Shown piece after piece: positions 19,101 through 25,577 of a DNA stretch of 48,879 nucleotides. The notes beneath the pieces are model-generated. The model had not been told where the DNA came from and did no database searches. It saw only the letters and a program-made list of their open reading frames with translations. Made by a program: the position numbers and the translations under genes. How positions within the stretch are numbered: the stretch's first letter is position 1; each line of letters starts with the position of its first letter. Origin of the DNA: Oscillospiraceae bacterium (GTDB lineage: Bacteria > Bacillota > Clostridia > Oscillospirales > Ruminococcaceae); assembly GCA_030539275.1 (NCBI GenBank), contig JAUNSK010000028.1:1-48879 (forward strand). The letters run 5' to 3'.

Positions 19101-19878
19101 TGATGGTACGATAAATGATGAGATCCATAATAAATATCTGGAAAAATTCTCTCTTAATAAACGAATTTCATCAGAAAGCAAGGAAGTATTCAATACAGCA
19201 CTTCTTCAGGCATGTTCAGCTGCTGTAAATGGTACACATGATTTTATGGCAGACTTCGGCGCCGGGTACAGATGGTACAGAGCAAAGTATGTCAGTCTTG
19301 CTGATGATAACGGTGAGGTATACAGGGTTGTCGGCCGTATTGATGATATCAATGATATAATGATAAAAAAAGATCTGATGACAAGTGACTGTGATATTGA
19401 CAGGATCACAGGACTCAGAAAAAAGAAATCCGCATGTGAACTCATCAGAATGACAATTGCAGAAAAACCTGCTGACAGATTTGATGCTGTGTTGTTTATT
19501 GATATTGATAATTTCAGCCAGATAAATAAAAGCATAGGAACCTACGAGTCAGATATGATACTGAGCCGTATCGGCGAAATCCTCAAAAGCTGCTTCAGAA
19601 GCGGTGATATTGTTTCTCACTTCGAAAGTGATGAATTTATTGCTTACATGCCGTCGGTAGGAAACAGTTATCCGGCAGAAGTGAAGGCCAGAAACATCAT
19701 ACGCAAGATAAATTCGGTTGTCATGAAAAACGGAGATCCTGTATGTACGAGTATAGGAATTACAGGAATAATTGGTCCGGACCAAAGCTATGATGAAATA
19801 ATAAGACATGCATACAGCGCTCTTAAAATATCTAAGAAAAACGGCAAAAATACTTATACACTTTATAAAGAAAAATAA
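13135..19878 (+). CDS. giant REC-GGDEF-EAL-multiPAS-GAF-GGDEF signalling protein
   Basis: At 2247 residues this is the longest gene in the window, and it has no transmembrane segment. Domains in order: REC (1-125, phospho-Asp near 61 in ILDIIMP), GGDEF-like (about 145-300), EAL (about 315-565), some eight to nine PAS or PAS-like segments (about 586-1255 and 1445-2075) around a GAF domain (about 1277-1436), and a second GGDEF-like domain (about 2080-2247). The first GGDEF motif is replaced by GRWEADHF (near 222) and the last by HFESDEF (near 2163), so neither is likely to make c-di-GMP. The EAL motifs are intact: EALVRW near 344, EITES, MDDFGSGYSS near 466, AEGVET near 523 and QGYYFAKP. The likely activity is c-di-GMP hydrolysis controlled by phosphorylation and by ligands of the PAS/GAF domains. 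The PAS count is approximate. Confidence 0.88.
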   Translation: MNISENRSKILVVDDSFANRMLLYKIFSTDYDVEMAQNGLEALTKLRGTAGFSAVILDIIMPELDGYGVLRAMKEEKNLSNIPVVIVTASDDIDSQLKALDLGAVDVLIKPLNYQIVLHRVRNILLRNAAIKLEEQNRSYQKLLHQSEIDDVSGIYNSKAFCRKAGQLIRGNPDIKYVIVRWDIDRFKVFNDIYGIKEGDRLLARIGSLYQNNEENQRVCGRWEADHFVICMQYEKFQTSEIETSLRNLFSSYNTDFEFIVRFGIYVVDEPDLDVGLMCDRALLALRSIKGSYAKRSEYYNDSMRAALIEEQQIISEMKSALDDGQFIVYFQPQYNYATKQLHGAEALVRWKHPVRGLISPAKFIPVFEQNGFITQVDIYMWEQVCRYQRSWLDRGIKAVPVSVNVSRIDIYNHRLCMIITQLLEKYNLDVSLVRLEITESAYMDDARQLISVVDRLRSYGFYVEMDDFGSGYSSLNTLKEVPVDMLKLDMKFMDHDSSDDKSGSILSSVVRMAHMIKLPVIAEGVETKKQADYLKSIGCFYMQGYYFAKPMPADQYERVLCETSQELSVDKRFKDDIADAQQFLNASTQATLLFNSFVGGAAIVEYNGTTVEALRMNDKYYEVTGLTYEEYEKYGDVFFKGLDKENKKRLIEVLELAITSREESACELCCETLSVSENKKWLNVRVRLLAVNDERYIFYVAIDDISQRMNLIASNKKLTEKLSAVMDNVPGGIIDFEISDKMTITYFNDSAAEMFGYSKDEYELYFTASPLNVIHKDDMESCRKLIDKIVSGVTHELSFRYRHKCKNGQWKWVQLTGRIVRKDKGTVYISSIMLDIDSQIKSEENEAAQAAEIRRQKFVLQTLYDSVPCGITQYKFQGEKMSIASFNDASWRILGYSSRQHFIEEIHKKSKFKDIHPKDLGNMMTQIKKLISSHTNRSVDLEHRIIRVDGSIRWVHTVIQKVYYNNDNEYIQTVFQDITEFKKESIKLMSDSLLSVYDEVYECDVDQDICILCSSRKKQVQRESRIVRLSECLDFFRNNIVLPDDTKVLQDFTELMRLQNKTLNKTQEFRYIGSENEVKWASVAVIYAGGSTYLICQKDITEQKHTEELAVKNAVSYEQNKILEAEHERNSLFISKTGIVQFEYLCAADTMQIVRTGSSGRTDVCVTENYTKNLLENKAVSLCDRQLVQDAFLAASARCMCRTLEYRSDRFDNGYILCRLQLCSVSESKGKPDKIIGHITDIHNEVRQKVLADKLRNISESSSLMTGDDYDSTAIDDVISFLSDANDKEKAVSDILESIGRQLNVSRVYIIESDDDGVHCKNTFEWCNEGITPQISNLQNFEYPDEIHEQVKEYLDNNGVLNCADIEELPEWYRQVLSDQGVRSVLMCALKDGEGYCGYIGFDECSEKREWSAKQVHILMSVSQIIGFYLNRRRFRFVVTEKLISDFEKSPAYIYIVDPDTFEVLYMNPAVAGEIHTTLKNAECFRQILNDKPCSKCPIKMFKSNGFPVPVTVRVNSRVCIMVAFASIWNGKKVFVVYGTDQRSFFDDPCGQRIIEYQQDLVKYSHTLSCLYDEISLVDFEADKFITINTRHEPAGQAVTISEAVAFWSSKIGDEKQREEFISLVDLNQIQKSFSQHKAPILEYRVKVSDNSERWISSTMFQISPVKYLCCNKDITAHKNAEKMKVDLLILKSQKAAQDKYRVVVDQTNTAVFEMNYETKEFTCSDLYYKYEVSRRHHGQMPDHSQDRTLVHKDDQHLLDTFLNDIRSGEDYADTVIRIKMTDGTFRWTRIAGTFIKNSENKIIKAIGTFTDVEEEIRAKLQLEQTNERMKRIIDNIPAGVAILEIRDQVYPIFVSDKTCQMFGFTRQEYNIRIANGEPVNYFPPREDTGGKLPGEMNEDNPVVFDKIHARKKNSEQFWLRAICSFEKNKSGVMRCYCILHDITDEIKRQQNDRWLEERYRILSECSDIMTFDYSPQDDTMRRSVKLPDGTINDEIHNKYLEKFSLNKRISSESKEVFNTALLQACSAAVNGTHDFMADFGAGYRWYRAKYVSLADDNGEVYRVVGRIDDINDIMIKKDLMTSDCDIDRITGLRKKKSACELIRMTIAEKPADRFDAVLFIDIDNFSQINKSIGTYESDMILSRIGEILKSCFRSGDIVSHFESDEFIAYMPSVGNSYPAEVKARNIIRKINSVVMKNGDPVCTSIGITGIIGPDQSYDEIIRHAYSALKISKKNGKNTYTLYKEK

Positions 19879-19883
19879 TAAAA

Positions 19884-19928
19884 GCGTGTGCACAGGTTAA
19901 ATAGCCTGATGCACACGCCGATTTTTTT
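19884..19928 (+). terminator. terminator of the phosphorelay operon
   Basis: A GC-rich 9-bp stem (19884-19892 with 19910-19918), extended by four inner pairs, is followed by a run of T8. It can also serve the converging sipW-like gene in part. Confidence 0.85.
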
Positions 19929-19936
19929 TATCCGGT

Positions 19937-20434
19937 TTAACGGGTCTTTACATTTTTCTTTATAATTGTCTGAGCTGTCAGCAGAAAAATAAATATACTG
20001 ACTGTAATTATTACAGCTGTTTTCTTGTTTTTCGGCTCAGAAACCACAGAAGAGAGGTGCCCAAGATAAGGTATGCAGAAATCTGATGCCTTTCCTTTTA
20101 TAGCTGTAAAAGGAGTGATTCCGTCAGAGGTATTGTTCATATCACCTTTTGTGGAAACGACCCTGTTATTGAAATCTATATCTGTGATTCTGTGAGTAAC
20201 GGTCAGACCGTTAAGTTCAAAAGTTATTATGTCATCCTTCTGAAGTTGTTCGGGTTCAACGTTTTTTACGTAAATAAGGCTGCCTACCGGATAAACGTCA
20301 GACATGCTGGCTGTTTTTACTTCGTATGAAGAGTATCCGAACAGTTTCGGACCAAGAAAAAATCCTGCAGTAAAGATAAGTATTATGAAAATCAAGATGT
20401 AAAATATCCTGTCAATAACTTTGATGACAGACAA
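19937..20434 (-). CDS. SipW-type (S26B) signal peptidase I
   Basis: The 165-residue membrane peptidase has an N-terminal helix (about 8-27), a catalytic part outside the membrane and a C-terminal helix (about 139-157). TASMSDVYPVGS carries the probable nucleophile Ser43. VTHRI supplies His81, which replaces the Lys of ordinary bacterial enzymes, and TKGD supplies Asp98. This is the ER/SipW-like type that in Bacillus processes a few special exported proteins. The start is TTG at 20434 with AAAGGA upstream. It begins 13 bases after the hydF stop, so it ends the hydrogenase maturation operon; a functional tie to hydrogenase is not evident. Confidence 0.85.
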   Translation of the reverse strand: MSVIKVIDRIFYILIFIILIFTAGFFLGPKLFGYSSYEVKTASMSDVYPVGSLIYVKNVEPEQLQKDDIITFELNGLTVTHRITDIDFNNRVVSTKGDMNNTSDGITPFTAIKGKASDFCIPYLGHLSSVVSEPKNKKTAVIITVSIFIFLLTAQTIIKKNVKTR

Positions 20435-20447
20435 ACCGACACATCCT

Positions 20448-21647
20448 TTATATTAGTTTACTTATGTCAGGAAATATCTCAAGTGTCCTTTTTAAAATGC
20501 CGTTCATATATGATATTGCAGTACCGTAATTTGTGAAAGGGATACCGCTTTGTGAAGAGGTCCTGCATCTGCTGAGTACCTCACGGTCGTTGAGCATGCA
20601 CCCGCCGCAGTGTATTATCATTTTGTATGATGAGAGATCGCGGGGAAAACCGGTTCCTGATGAAAACTCATATACTGGTTTTACGCCGGTGTATTTTTCA
20701 ATCCAGCGCGGCAGTTTGACTGTTCCTATGTCGTTGCACTGTCTGTGGTGTGTACAGCCTTCTGAAATAAGTATCCTGTCAGAATCCTTAAGTGTATTCA
20801 GTGCATTCACTCCTGCAACAGCATCTTTAAGAATACCTTTATAATTTGCAAAAAGTATTGAGAACGAAGTCAGTGGAATATCCTCAGGTGTGTCTGCAGC
20901 TACACGTGCAAATGCCTGTGAATCTGTAACTACCATGCGCGGTTTCCTTGAAAGTGATCTCAGAGTATCAGTAAGCTGAGCAGGCTGAATTACAAGTGAA
21001 ATCGCATCAGAATCAAGAATGTCTCTGACTGTCTGCTGCTGAGGAAGAATAAGTCTGCCTTTCGGTGCTGATTCGTCTACAGGTGTAACAAGGATCACGA
21101 TATCTGAAGGCTTAAGAAGATGGCCTATGATGCGCTTGTCAGTTGTTTCAACTTTTGCTGCTGCTGCGATCAGATTTTTAAGCTCATGGATATTTGTCTT
21201 TTCAAGTGCACTGACATAAATTTCGTTTTCTGCGGCAGCAGGAACGATATCAAGCAGGTCTGTTTTGTTAAAAGCAACAATATAGGATATTTTCTTTTCT
21301 TTGAAAATCTTTATAAGCTCCTTGTCCTCAGCACAAAGTCCCGAAACTGCGTCTGCGATAAGTACGGCAACATCTGTTTTGTTAAGGATCTGATATGTCC
21401 GTTCAACTCTCAGGCTGCCTAAAGATCCAGTGTCGTCAATACCAGGCGTGTCTATTATGACAACAGGTCCGACAGGAAGAAGCTCCATTGCTTTTGTAAC
21501 AGGATCTGTAGTAGTTCCTTTAACGTCAGATACGACGCTGAGCGGCTGATTCGTTACAGCGTTTACTATACTGGATTTTCCTGCGTTACGTTTTCCGAAA
21601 AATGCTATGTGGATTCTTTCTGATGATGGTGTATCATTTAGACTCAT
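20448..21647 (-). CDS. hydF: [FeFe]-hydrogenase H-cluster maturation GTPase HydF
   Basis: HydF is the scaffold on which the two-iron part of the H-cluster is built before transfer to the hydrogenase. The 399-residue chain opens with a GTPase domain: FGKRNAGKSS P-loop near 16-25, a GTTTDP switch, IIDTPGIDD, and NKTD. The C-terminal cluster-binding domain has CTHHRQCND followed by IHCGGC, the conserved His/Cys set of HydF. A GGAGG site precedes the ATG. A hairpin with a U-rich tail lies between hydG and this start, which may tune its level relative to hydG. Confidence 0.95.
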   Translation of the reverse strand: MSLNDTPSSERIHIAFFGKRNAGKSSIVNAVTNQPLSVVSDVKGTTTDPVTKAMELLPVGPVVIIDTPGIDDTGSLGSLRVERTYQILNKTDVAVLIADAVSGLCAEDKELIKIFKEKKISYIVAFNKTDLLDIVPAAAENEIYVSALEKTNIHELKNLIAAAAKVETTDKRIIGHLLKPSDIVILVTPVDESAPKGRLILPQQQTVRDILDSDAISLVIQPAQLTDTLRSLSRKPRMVVTDSQAFARVAADTPEDIPLTSFSILFANYKGILKDAVAGVNALNTLKDSDRILISEGCTHHRQCNDIGTVKLPRWIEKYTGVKPVYEFSSGTGFPRDLSSYKMIIHCGGCMLNDREVLSRCRTSSQSGIPFTNYGTAISYMNGILKRTLEIFPDISKLI

Positions 21648-21668
21648 AAAAATATGCCTCCATCTGAA

Positions 21669-21710
21669 AAATACTGTACCGGCAGCAGCTTTTGCTGTAT
21701 GCCGGTACAG
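21669..21710 (-). terminator. hairpin plus U-run between hydG and hydF (possible attenuator)
   Basis: An 11-bp perfect outer stem (21674-21684 with 21700-21710), with a further inner CAGC/GCTG pairing, is followed on the minus strand by TATTTTT. It lies wholly between hydG and hydF, just before the hydF ribosome site. It has the form of an intrinsic terminator inside an operon. Confidence 0.65.
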
Positions 21711-21727
21711 AAGATGTGATTATCGGA

Positions 21728-23146
21728 TCAGAATCTGAAATCTCTGCTTCCCTTATCAATTTTTGAAAGGTTTTCAATTACGATCTTTTTAACCTTTTCG
21801 TTAGGTATGTTATTGATTTCTTTGCTTATAAGCTCTTTTCCTATTGCTCTTGTGCCCTCAGATGCATAATCGTCAAGATATTCATCAAGAGTCATGAGTG
21901 CATTAGGATGACAGCAGTTAAGGATCTGCTGATTTTTACAGAGTGTCATGAAACGGTCTCCCGTTCTGCCTTCACGGTAGCACGCTGTGCAGAAACTCGG
22001 AATATAGCCGAGATCCATTAGCCAGTGAACAACTTCGTCAAGTGTACGCTTGTCACTTGTATCAAACTGCGCAGAGTTTTCTTCCTCCGGTTCAGGTTCA
22101 CAGTAACCGCCGACACTTGTTCTTGATGCACCGCTTATCTGGGAAATACCAAGAGGCAGAACCTTTTCACGGCATGCCTTGCTTTCTCTTGTTGAAATGA
22201 TCATACCTGTATAAGGAACGGAAACACGAAGACAGGCAATGATCTTTGCAAATATCTCATCGTCAATTCCGTTGTCAAATACTGAAGGATCGATATCATC
22301 AGCACGTCTGATTCTCGGAACGCTTATTGTATGAGGTCCTACACCGTGAACTGCTTCAAGATGTTCAGCATGCATAAGAAGTGCTGCAAATTCGTATCTG
22401 TAAAGTTCAAGACCAAAGAGAACGCCAAGGCCTACATCATCGATACCGCCTTCCATTGCGCGGTCCATAGCTTCAGTATGATAAGCATAGTTGTGCTTAG
22501 GTCCCGTCGGATGAAGCTTTTCATAGCTTTCCTTGTGGTAGGTCTCCTGGAAGAGGATATATGTTCCGATGCCTGCATCCTTGAGCTTTTTATAGTTTTC
22601 AACTGTAGTTGCGGCGATATTTACGTTTACACGTCTGATAGCGCCGTTTTTATGCTTTATGCTGTATATTGTTTTAATACAGTCAAGTATATATTCGATA
22701 GGATTCATCTGCGGGTCTTCGCCTGATTCAATGGCAAGACGCTTATGACCCATATCCTGAAGTGCTATAACTTCATTGCGTACCTCTTCCTGAGTAAGCT
22801 TTTTACGTGTTATGTGCTTGTTTTTCATATGGTACGGACAGTAAACGCATCCGTTTACACAGTAGTTTGAGAGATAGAGTGGCGCAAACATAACGATTCT
22901 GTTGCCGTAAAAATCTTTTTTGATCTGATTTGCAAGAGCATAGATCTCATCGGTCTTTTCTTTGTTTTCGCAGGCGAGAAGAACGGAAGCTTCGCGGTGA
23001 CTGAGTCCCTTTCTTAACTTTGCTTTTTCAATGATTCTGTCGATAAGCTCTGTATTATCCTTGTTTTTCTGTGCGTACTCAAGTGTTTCAAGTACTTCAT
23101 CATGTGATATAAACTCTTCTGCTTTTAGTGATTTTGGATTATACAT
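21728..23146 (-). CDS. hydG: [FeFe]-hydrogenase maturase HydG (radical SAM tyrosine lyase)
   Basis: HydG cleaves tyrosine to supply the CO and cyanide ligands of the H-cluster. The 472-residue protein has the radical-SAM motif CVNGCVYC (Cys96, Cys100, Cys103) in a ThiH-like barrel. The C-terminal region contains CTACYREGRTGDRF, typical of the second, auxiliary iron-sulfur cluster of HydG, and NCCHPNALMTLDEYL. An AAAGGA site precedes the ATG. It lies 43 bases after the TM1266-type gene and 80 bases before hydF. Confidence 0.96.
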   Translation of the reverse strand: MYNPKSLKAEEFISHDEVLETLEYAQKNKDNTELIDRIIEKAKLRKGLSHREASVLLACENKEKTDEIYALANQIKKDFYGNRIVMFAPLYLSNYCVNGCVYCPYHMKNKHITRKKLTQEEVRNEVIALQDMGHKRLAIESGEDPQMNPIEYILDCIKTIYSIKHKNGAIRRVNVNIAATTVENYKKLKDAGIGTYILFQETYHKESYEKLHPTGPKHNYAYHTEAMDRAMEGGIDDVGLGVLFGLELYRYEFAALLMHAEHLEAVHGVGPHTISVPRIRRADDIDPSVFDNGIDDEIFAKIIACLRVSVPYTGMIISTRESKACREKVLPLGISQISGASRTSVGGYCEPEPEEENSAQFDTSDKRTLDEVVHWLMDLGYIPSFCTACYREGRTGDRFMTLCKNQQILNCCHPNALMTLDEYLDDYASEGTRAIGKELISKEINNIPNEKVKKIVIENLSKIDKGSRDFRF

Positions 23147-23189
23147 CTTAAAAAGTCCTTTCGTTTCCGGGTCAGAAAATGCTTCCCCG

Positions 23190-23456
23190 TTAAGTAATGT
23201 TTTTAACCTTTGAATAAAGGGTTTTGGTAGAAATTCCGGGAAGACGGCCTATTTTGCCGGACATCGCACTGATCACAGTTTCAGGGGCATCAACAGCTAT
23301 ACTGATAATACCGATATTGCTCTTCTTGTACGGTATTCCCATACGGCCTATGATGTATTCGCTGTAATTGTGAAGGATGCTGTTCAGTTCATCAGGCGGA
23401 TCATTGTTATCAACAATTATTCCGATAATGGCTACACGTGAACATGTGTTGTCCAT
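23190..23456 (-). CDS. TM1266-type iron-only hydrogenase system regulator
   Basis: This small 88-residue protein has an ACT/NikR-like fold pattern: RVAIIGIIVDNND at the start, YIIGRMGIPYKKSNIGIISI in the middle and SGKIGRLPGI near the end. Such proteins are regularly encoded beside hydE, hydF and hydG and are annotated as putative hydrogenase system regulators; direct proof of regulation is limited. It is the first gene of the operon, with AGGAAG before the ATG at 23456 and a near-consensus promoter about 35 bases upstream. Confidence 0.9.
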   Translation of the reverse strand: MDNTCSRVAIIGIIVDNNDPPDELNSILHNYSEYIIGRMGIPYKKSNIGIISIAVDAPETVISAMSGKIGRLPGISTKTLYSKVKNIT

Positions 23457-23488
23457 TCATTCACTTCCTAAAAATATTTTACTTAAAA

Positions 23489-23517
23489 ATTATATCATAC
23501 GACAAATAATACGTCAA
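23489..23517 (-). promoter_or_regulatory. promoter of the hydrogenase maturation operon
   Basis: On the minus strand TTGACG (23512-23517) and TATAAT (23489-23494) have a 17-bp spacer. No clear operator dyad was seen around it. Confidence 0.8.
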
Positions 23518-23606
23518 TGCGGCAAAGAAAAAAATGAAGATAAATAAGTTGTAAATTAAAAAGGAGGGTTTGTTTTAACAAAAATAATATTCCGTCACAA
23601 ACATAT

Positions 23607-23635
23607 TTGCCATAAGATAACATTTATGGTATAAT
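23607..23635 (+). promoter_or_regulatory. promoter of the VanW-family gene
   Basis: TTGCCA (23607-23612) and TATAAT (23630-23635) with a 17-bp spacer, about 40 bases before the start codon. Confidence 0.75.
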
Positions 23636-23673
23636 TAATAACAGAGATAATAAAACATAAAAGGGGGACAAAT

Positions 23674-24519
23674 ATGAAACGACATAAACTTTTCTGCGAA
23701 ATTTCTCCGCTTACCTATTCAATTTCAGTTGCCAGATGCTGTATTATAAGATGGCTTACGGATATGATGTCTCATAAAAAATTTGCAAAAGAAAAAAGAG
23801 GAACACATCTTCCGGTGCTTATTTACTCTCATAATTCACTTATGCGCAGGAAGCTTGGCAACAGCGAACCGGAACTGCAGGAAAACAAGGTAGTAAATCT
23901 GACTCTTTCTGCACCGCGTGTTTCAGGTATTGTAATTAAACCCGGCGAAGAATTCTCTTTCTGGAAACTGGTCGGGCCATGCAGCAGACGCAGGGGATAC
24001 ATGGAGGGTCTTGTAATCAGTTCAGGAAAAACTGATAAAGGGACCGGAGGAGGAATGTGCCAGTTTACAAATCTCATTCACTGGCTTGTTCTGCATACGC
24101 CTCTAGAGATCACAGAGCACCATCATCATGACGGCGTTGATCTGTTCCCGGATTACGGAAGACAGGTGCCGTTCGGTACAGGTACTTCTGTTTTCTTTAA
24201 TTATCTTGACTACAGATTTAAAAATAATACACAGTATGAATATCAGATCATCGTATATACAACGAAAAAGTATCTGCACGGTGAAATAAGATCTCAAAGA
24301 CCTCAGGAATTAAAATATCATATTTCATCAGAGGATGAATGCTTTGTCAGAGAGGATGACGGGATCTACCGCACAGGAATCGTGAAACGCAGAAGTATAG
24401 ATAAGAAAACAGGCAATACAGTATCAGAAGAGGTAATAAAAGAAAATCATGCAAAAGTTATGTATGATACATCGGGACTTCAAGTAGTAACGAAAGAAAA
24501 ATCAGGCTCTGTGCAGTAA
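23674..24519 (+). CDS. VanW family protein
   Basis: The 281-residue protein contains the VanW core: VNLTLSAPRVSGIVIKPGEE, FSFWKLVGP, GGGMCQFTNLIHWLVLHTPL, and EHHHHDGVDLFPDYGR. VanW occurs in some vancomycin-resistance clusters but is widespread in Firmicutes and its biochemical role is unknown. No vanHAX genes are nearby, so resistance should not be inferred. No signal peptide is evident. A GGGGGA site precedes the ATG. The gene stands alone, with its own promoter and a terminator overlapping its stop codon. Confidence 0.9.
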   Translation: MKRHKLFCEISPLTYSISVARCCIIRWLTDMMSHKKFAKEKRGTHLPVLIYSHNSLMRRKLGNSEPELQENKVVNLTLSAPRVSGIVIKPGEEFSFWKLVGPCSRRRGYMEGLVISSGKTDKGTGGGMCQFTNLIHWLVLHTPLEITEHHHHDGVDLFPDYGRQVPFGTGTSVFFNYLDYRFKNNTQYEYQIIVYTTKKYLHGEIRSQRPQELKYHISSEDECFVREDDGIYRTGIVKRRSIDKKTGNTVSEEVIKENHAKVMYDTSGLQVVTKEKSGSVQ

Positions 24520-24536
24520 ATGTGCAGGGCTTTTTT
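24506..24536 (+). terminator. terminator of the VanW-family gene
   Basis: A 10-bp stem with three G-U pairs (24506-24515 with 24521-24530), loop GTAAA and T6. The 5' arm is inside the coding end and the loop holds the stop codon. Confidence 0.75.
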
Positions 24537-24546
24537 ATAATTTTGC

Positions 24547-24576
24547 TTGTTTTTTTTGTCTCTTCAGTGTTATAAT
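24547..24576 (+). promoter_or_regulatory. probable promoter of the yqeG operon
   Basis: TTGTTT (24547-24552) and TATAAT (24571-24576) with an 18-bp spacer. Confidence 0.5.
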
Positions 24577-24613
24577 TGATTCATATGGTTTTTGAGGATG
24601 GTGAAATAAAAAT

Positions 24614-25120
24614 TTGTTCAAAGTAGATATTGCACTTAGCTCTGTAAAGTCAATAACACCGGAGTTGCTGAAAAAATACAATATATCCGGACTTCTTCTG
24701 GATCTGGACAATACACTGACAACACATGATAATCCAACGCCGGGAGAAGGGATTATCGAATGGATCGCATCAATGAAGGCGTCAGGAATAAAAATGATAA
24801 TTGTTTCAAATAATTATTATGAAAGGGTAAAGCCTTTTGCAGATAATCTCGGACTTGATTTTGTTCCAAGAGGAGCCAAACCGTTGTCAAAGGGATTTAT
24901 CGAAGCGAAAAAACGTATGGATATTCCTTTTGAAAATCTGGCTGTTGTCGGTGATCAGATATTCACGGATGTTCTCGGGGCTAATATGAAGAGGCTGAAA
25001 TGCATCTATGTATTTCCTATTGAGCATGAGAAAAAGGGATTTCTCAGGTTTAAACGAAGAATAGAAGTACCTTTTTTGCCTAAAAAACTGTATGATGCAA
25101 AATCAGATGAAAAGGTGTGA
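24614..25120 (+). CDS. yqeG: YqeG family HAD-type phosphatase
   Basis: The 168-residue soluble HAD-superfamily protein has LLLDLDNTLT near 29-38 (the nucleophile Asp motif), IIVSNNYYERV (motif II Ser), KPLSKGF (motif III Lys) and VVGDQIFTDVLGANM (motif IV). The subfamily is YqeG, found across Firmicutes and related to phosphatidylglycerophosphate phosphatase; its substrate here is not known. The start is a TTG at 24614 after a GAGGATGG segment. The aroQ gene starts 7 bases after its stop, so the two are co-transcribed. Confidence 0.88.
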   Translation: MFKVDIALSSVKSITPELLKKYNISGLLLDLDNTLTTHDNPTPGEGIIEWIASMKASGIKMIIVSNNYYERVKPFADNLGLDFVPRGAKPLSKGFIEAKKRMDIPFENLAVVGDQIFTDVLGANMKRLKCIYVFPIEHEKKGFLRFKRRIEVPFLPKKLYDAKSDEKV

Positions 25121-25127
25121 AATGTTT

Positions 25128-25577
25128 ATGAATATTCTTGTGATACATGGTCCTAATCTTAATCTTCTCGGTGAAAGAGAACCGGGAATATACGGAGAAG
25201 AAACATATGACAAGCTAAATAATGATATAAAAACAGCTGCTGATGGTCTTGGCATCAGCTGTGAGATATTTCAGTCAAATCATGAAGGAGCGATAATAGA
25301 CAAACTTCATGAAGCCAGAAAAAGCTGCAGCGGAGTAGTAATTAATGCAGGAGCATATACTCATTACAGCTACGCTATCAGAGATGCTATAGCCGCAATA
25401 AGGATTCCATGCATAGAAGTACATATCAGTAATGTATTCGCACGTGATGAGTTCAGGAGCAAATCAGTTATTGCGCCTGTCTGTGCAGCGTCTGTTTCCG
25501 GTTTCGGCAGAGACAGCTATATCCTTGCGGTAGAAGGACTGGTCAGAATGATTGAAAGAAGGTCAGACAATAAATGA
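25128..25577 (+). CDS. aroQ: type II 3-dehydroquinate dehydratase
   Basis: It dehydrates 3-dehydroquinate to 3-dehydroshikimate in the shikimate pathway. The 149-residue length is typical of the type II enzyme. NILVIHGPNLNLLGEREPGI holds the active-site loop, QSNHEGAIIDKLHE the acidic catalytic residue, INAGAYTHYSYAI the substrate loop and EVHISN the catalytic His. Two close ATGs at 25122 and 25128 are possible; the second gives the family's usual N-terminus and better spacing from the AAAGGTG site. Its stop overlaps the next start in ATGA. Confidence 0.95.
   Translation: MNILVIHGPNLNLLGEREPGIYGEETYDKLNNDIKTAADGLGISCEIFQSNHEGAIIDKLHEARKSCSGVVINAGAYTHYSYAIRDAIAAIRIPCIEVHISNVFARDEFRSKSVIAPVCAASVSGFGRDSYILAVEGLVRMIERRSDNK

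Noticed and set aside
23560-23580. GGAGGG ribosome-like site suggesting a tiny gene before the VanW gene
   Set aside because: The only start codon following is closed by a stop almost at once.
23674-24519. Vancomycin resistance
   Set aside because: VanW-family genes are common in non-resistant Firmicutes, and no vanHAX or regulator pair is nearby.
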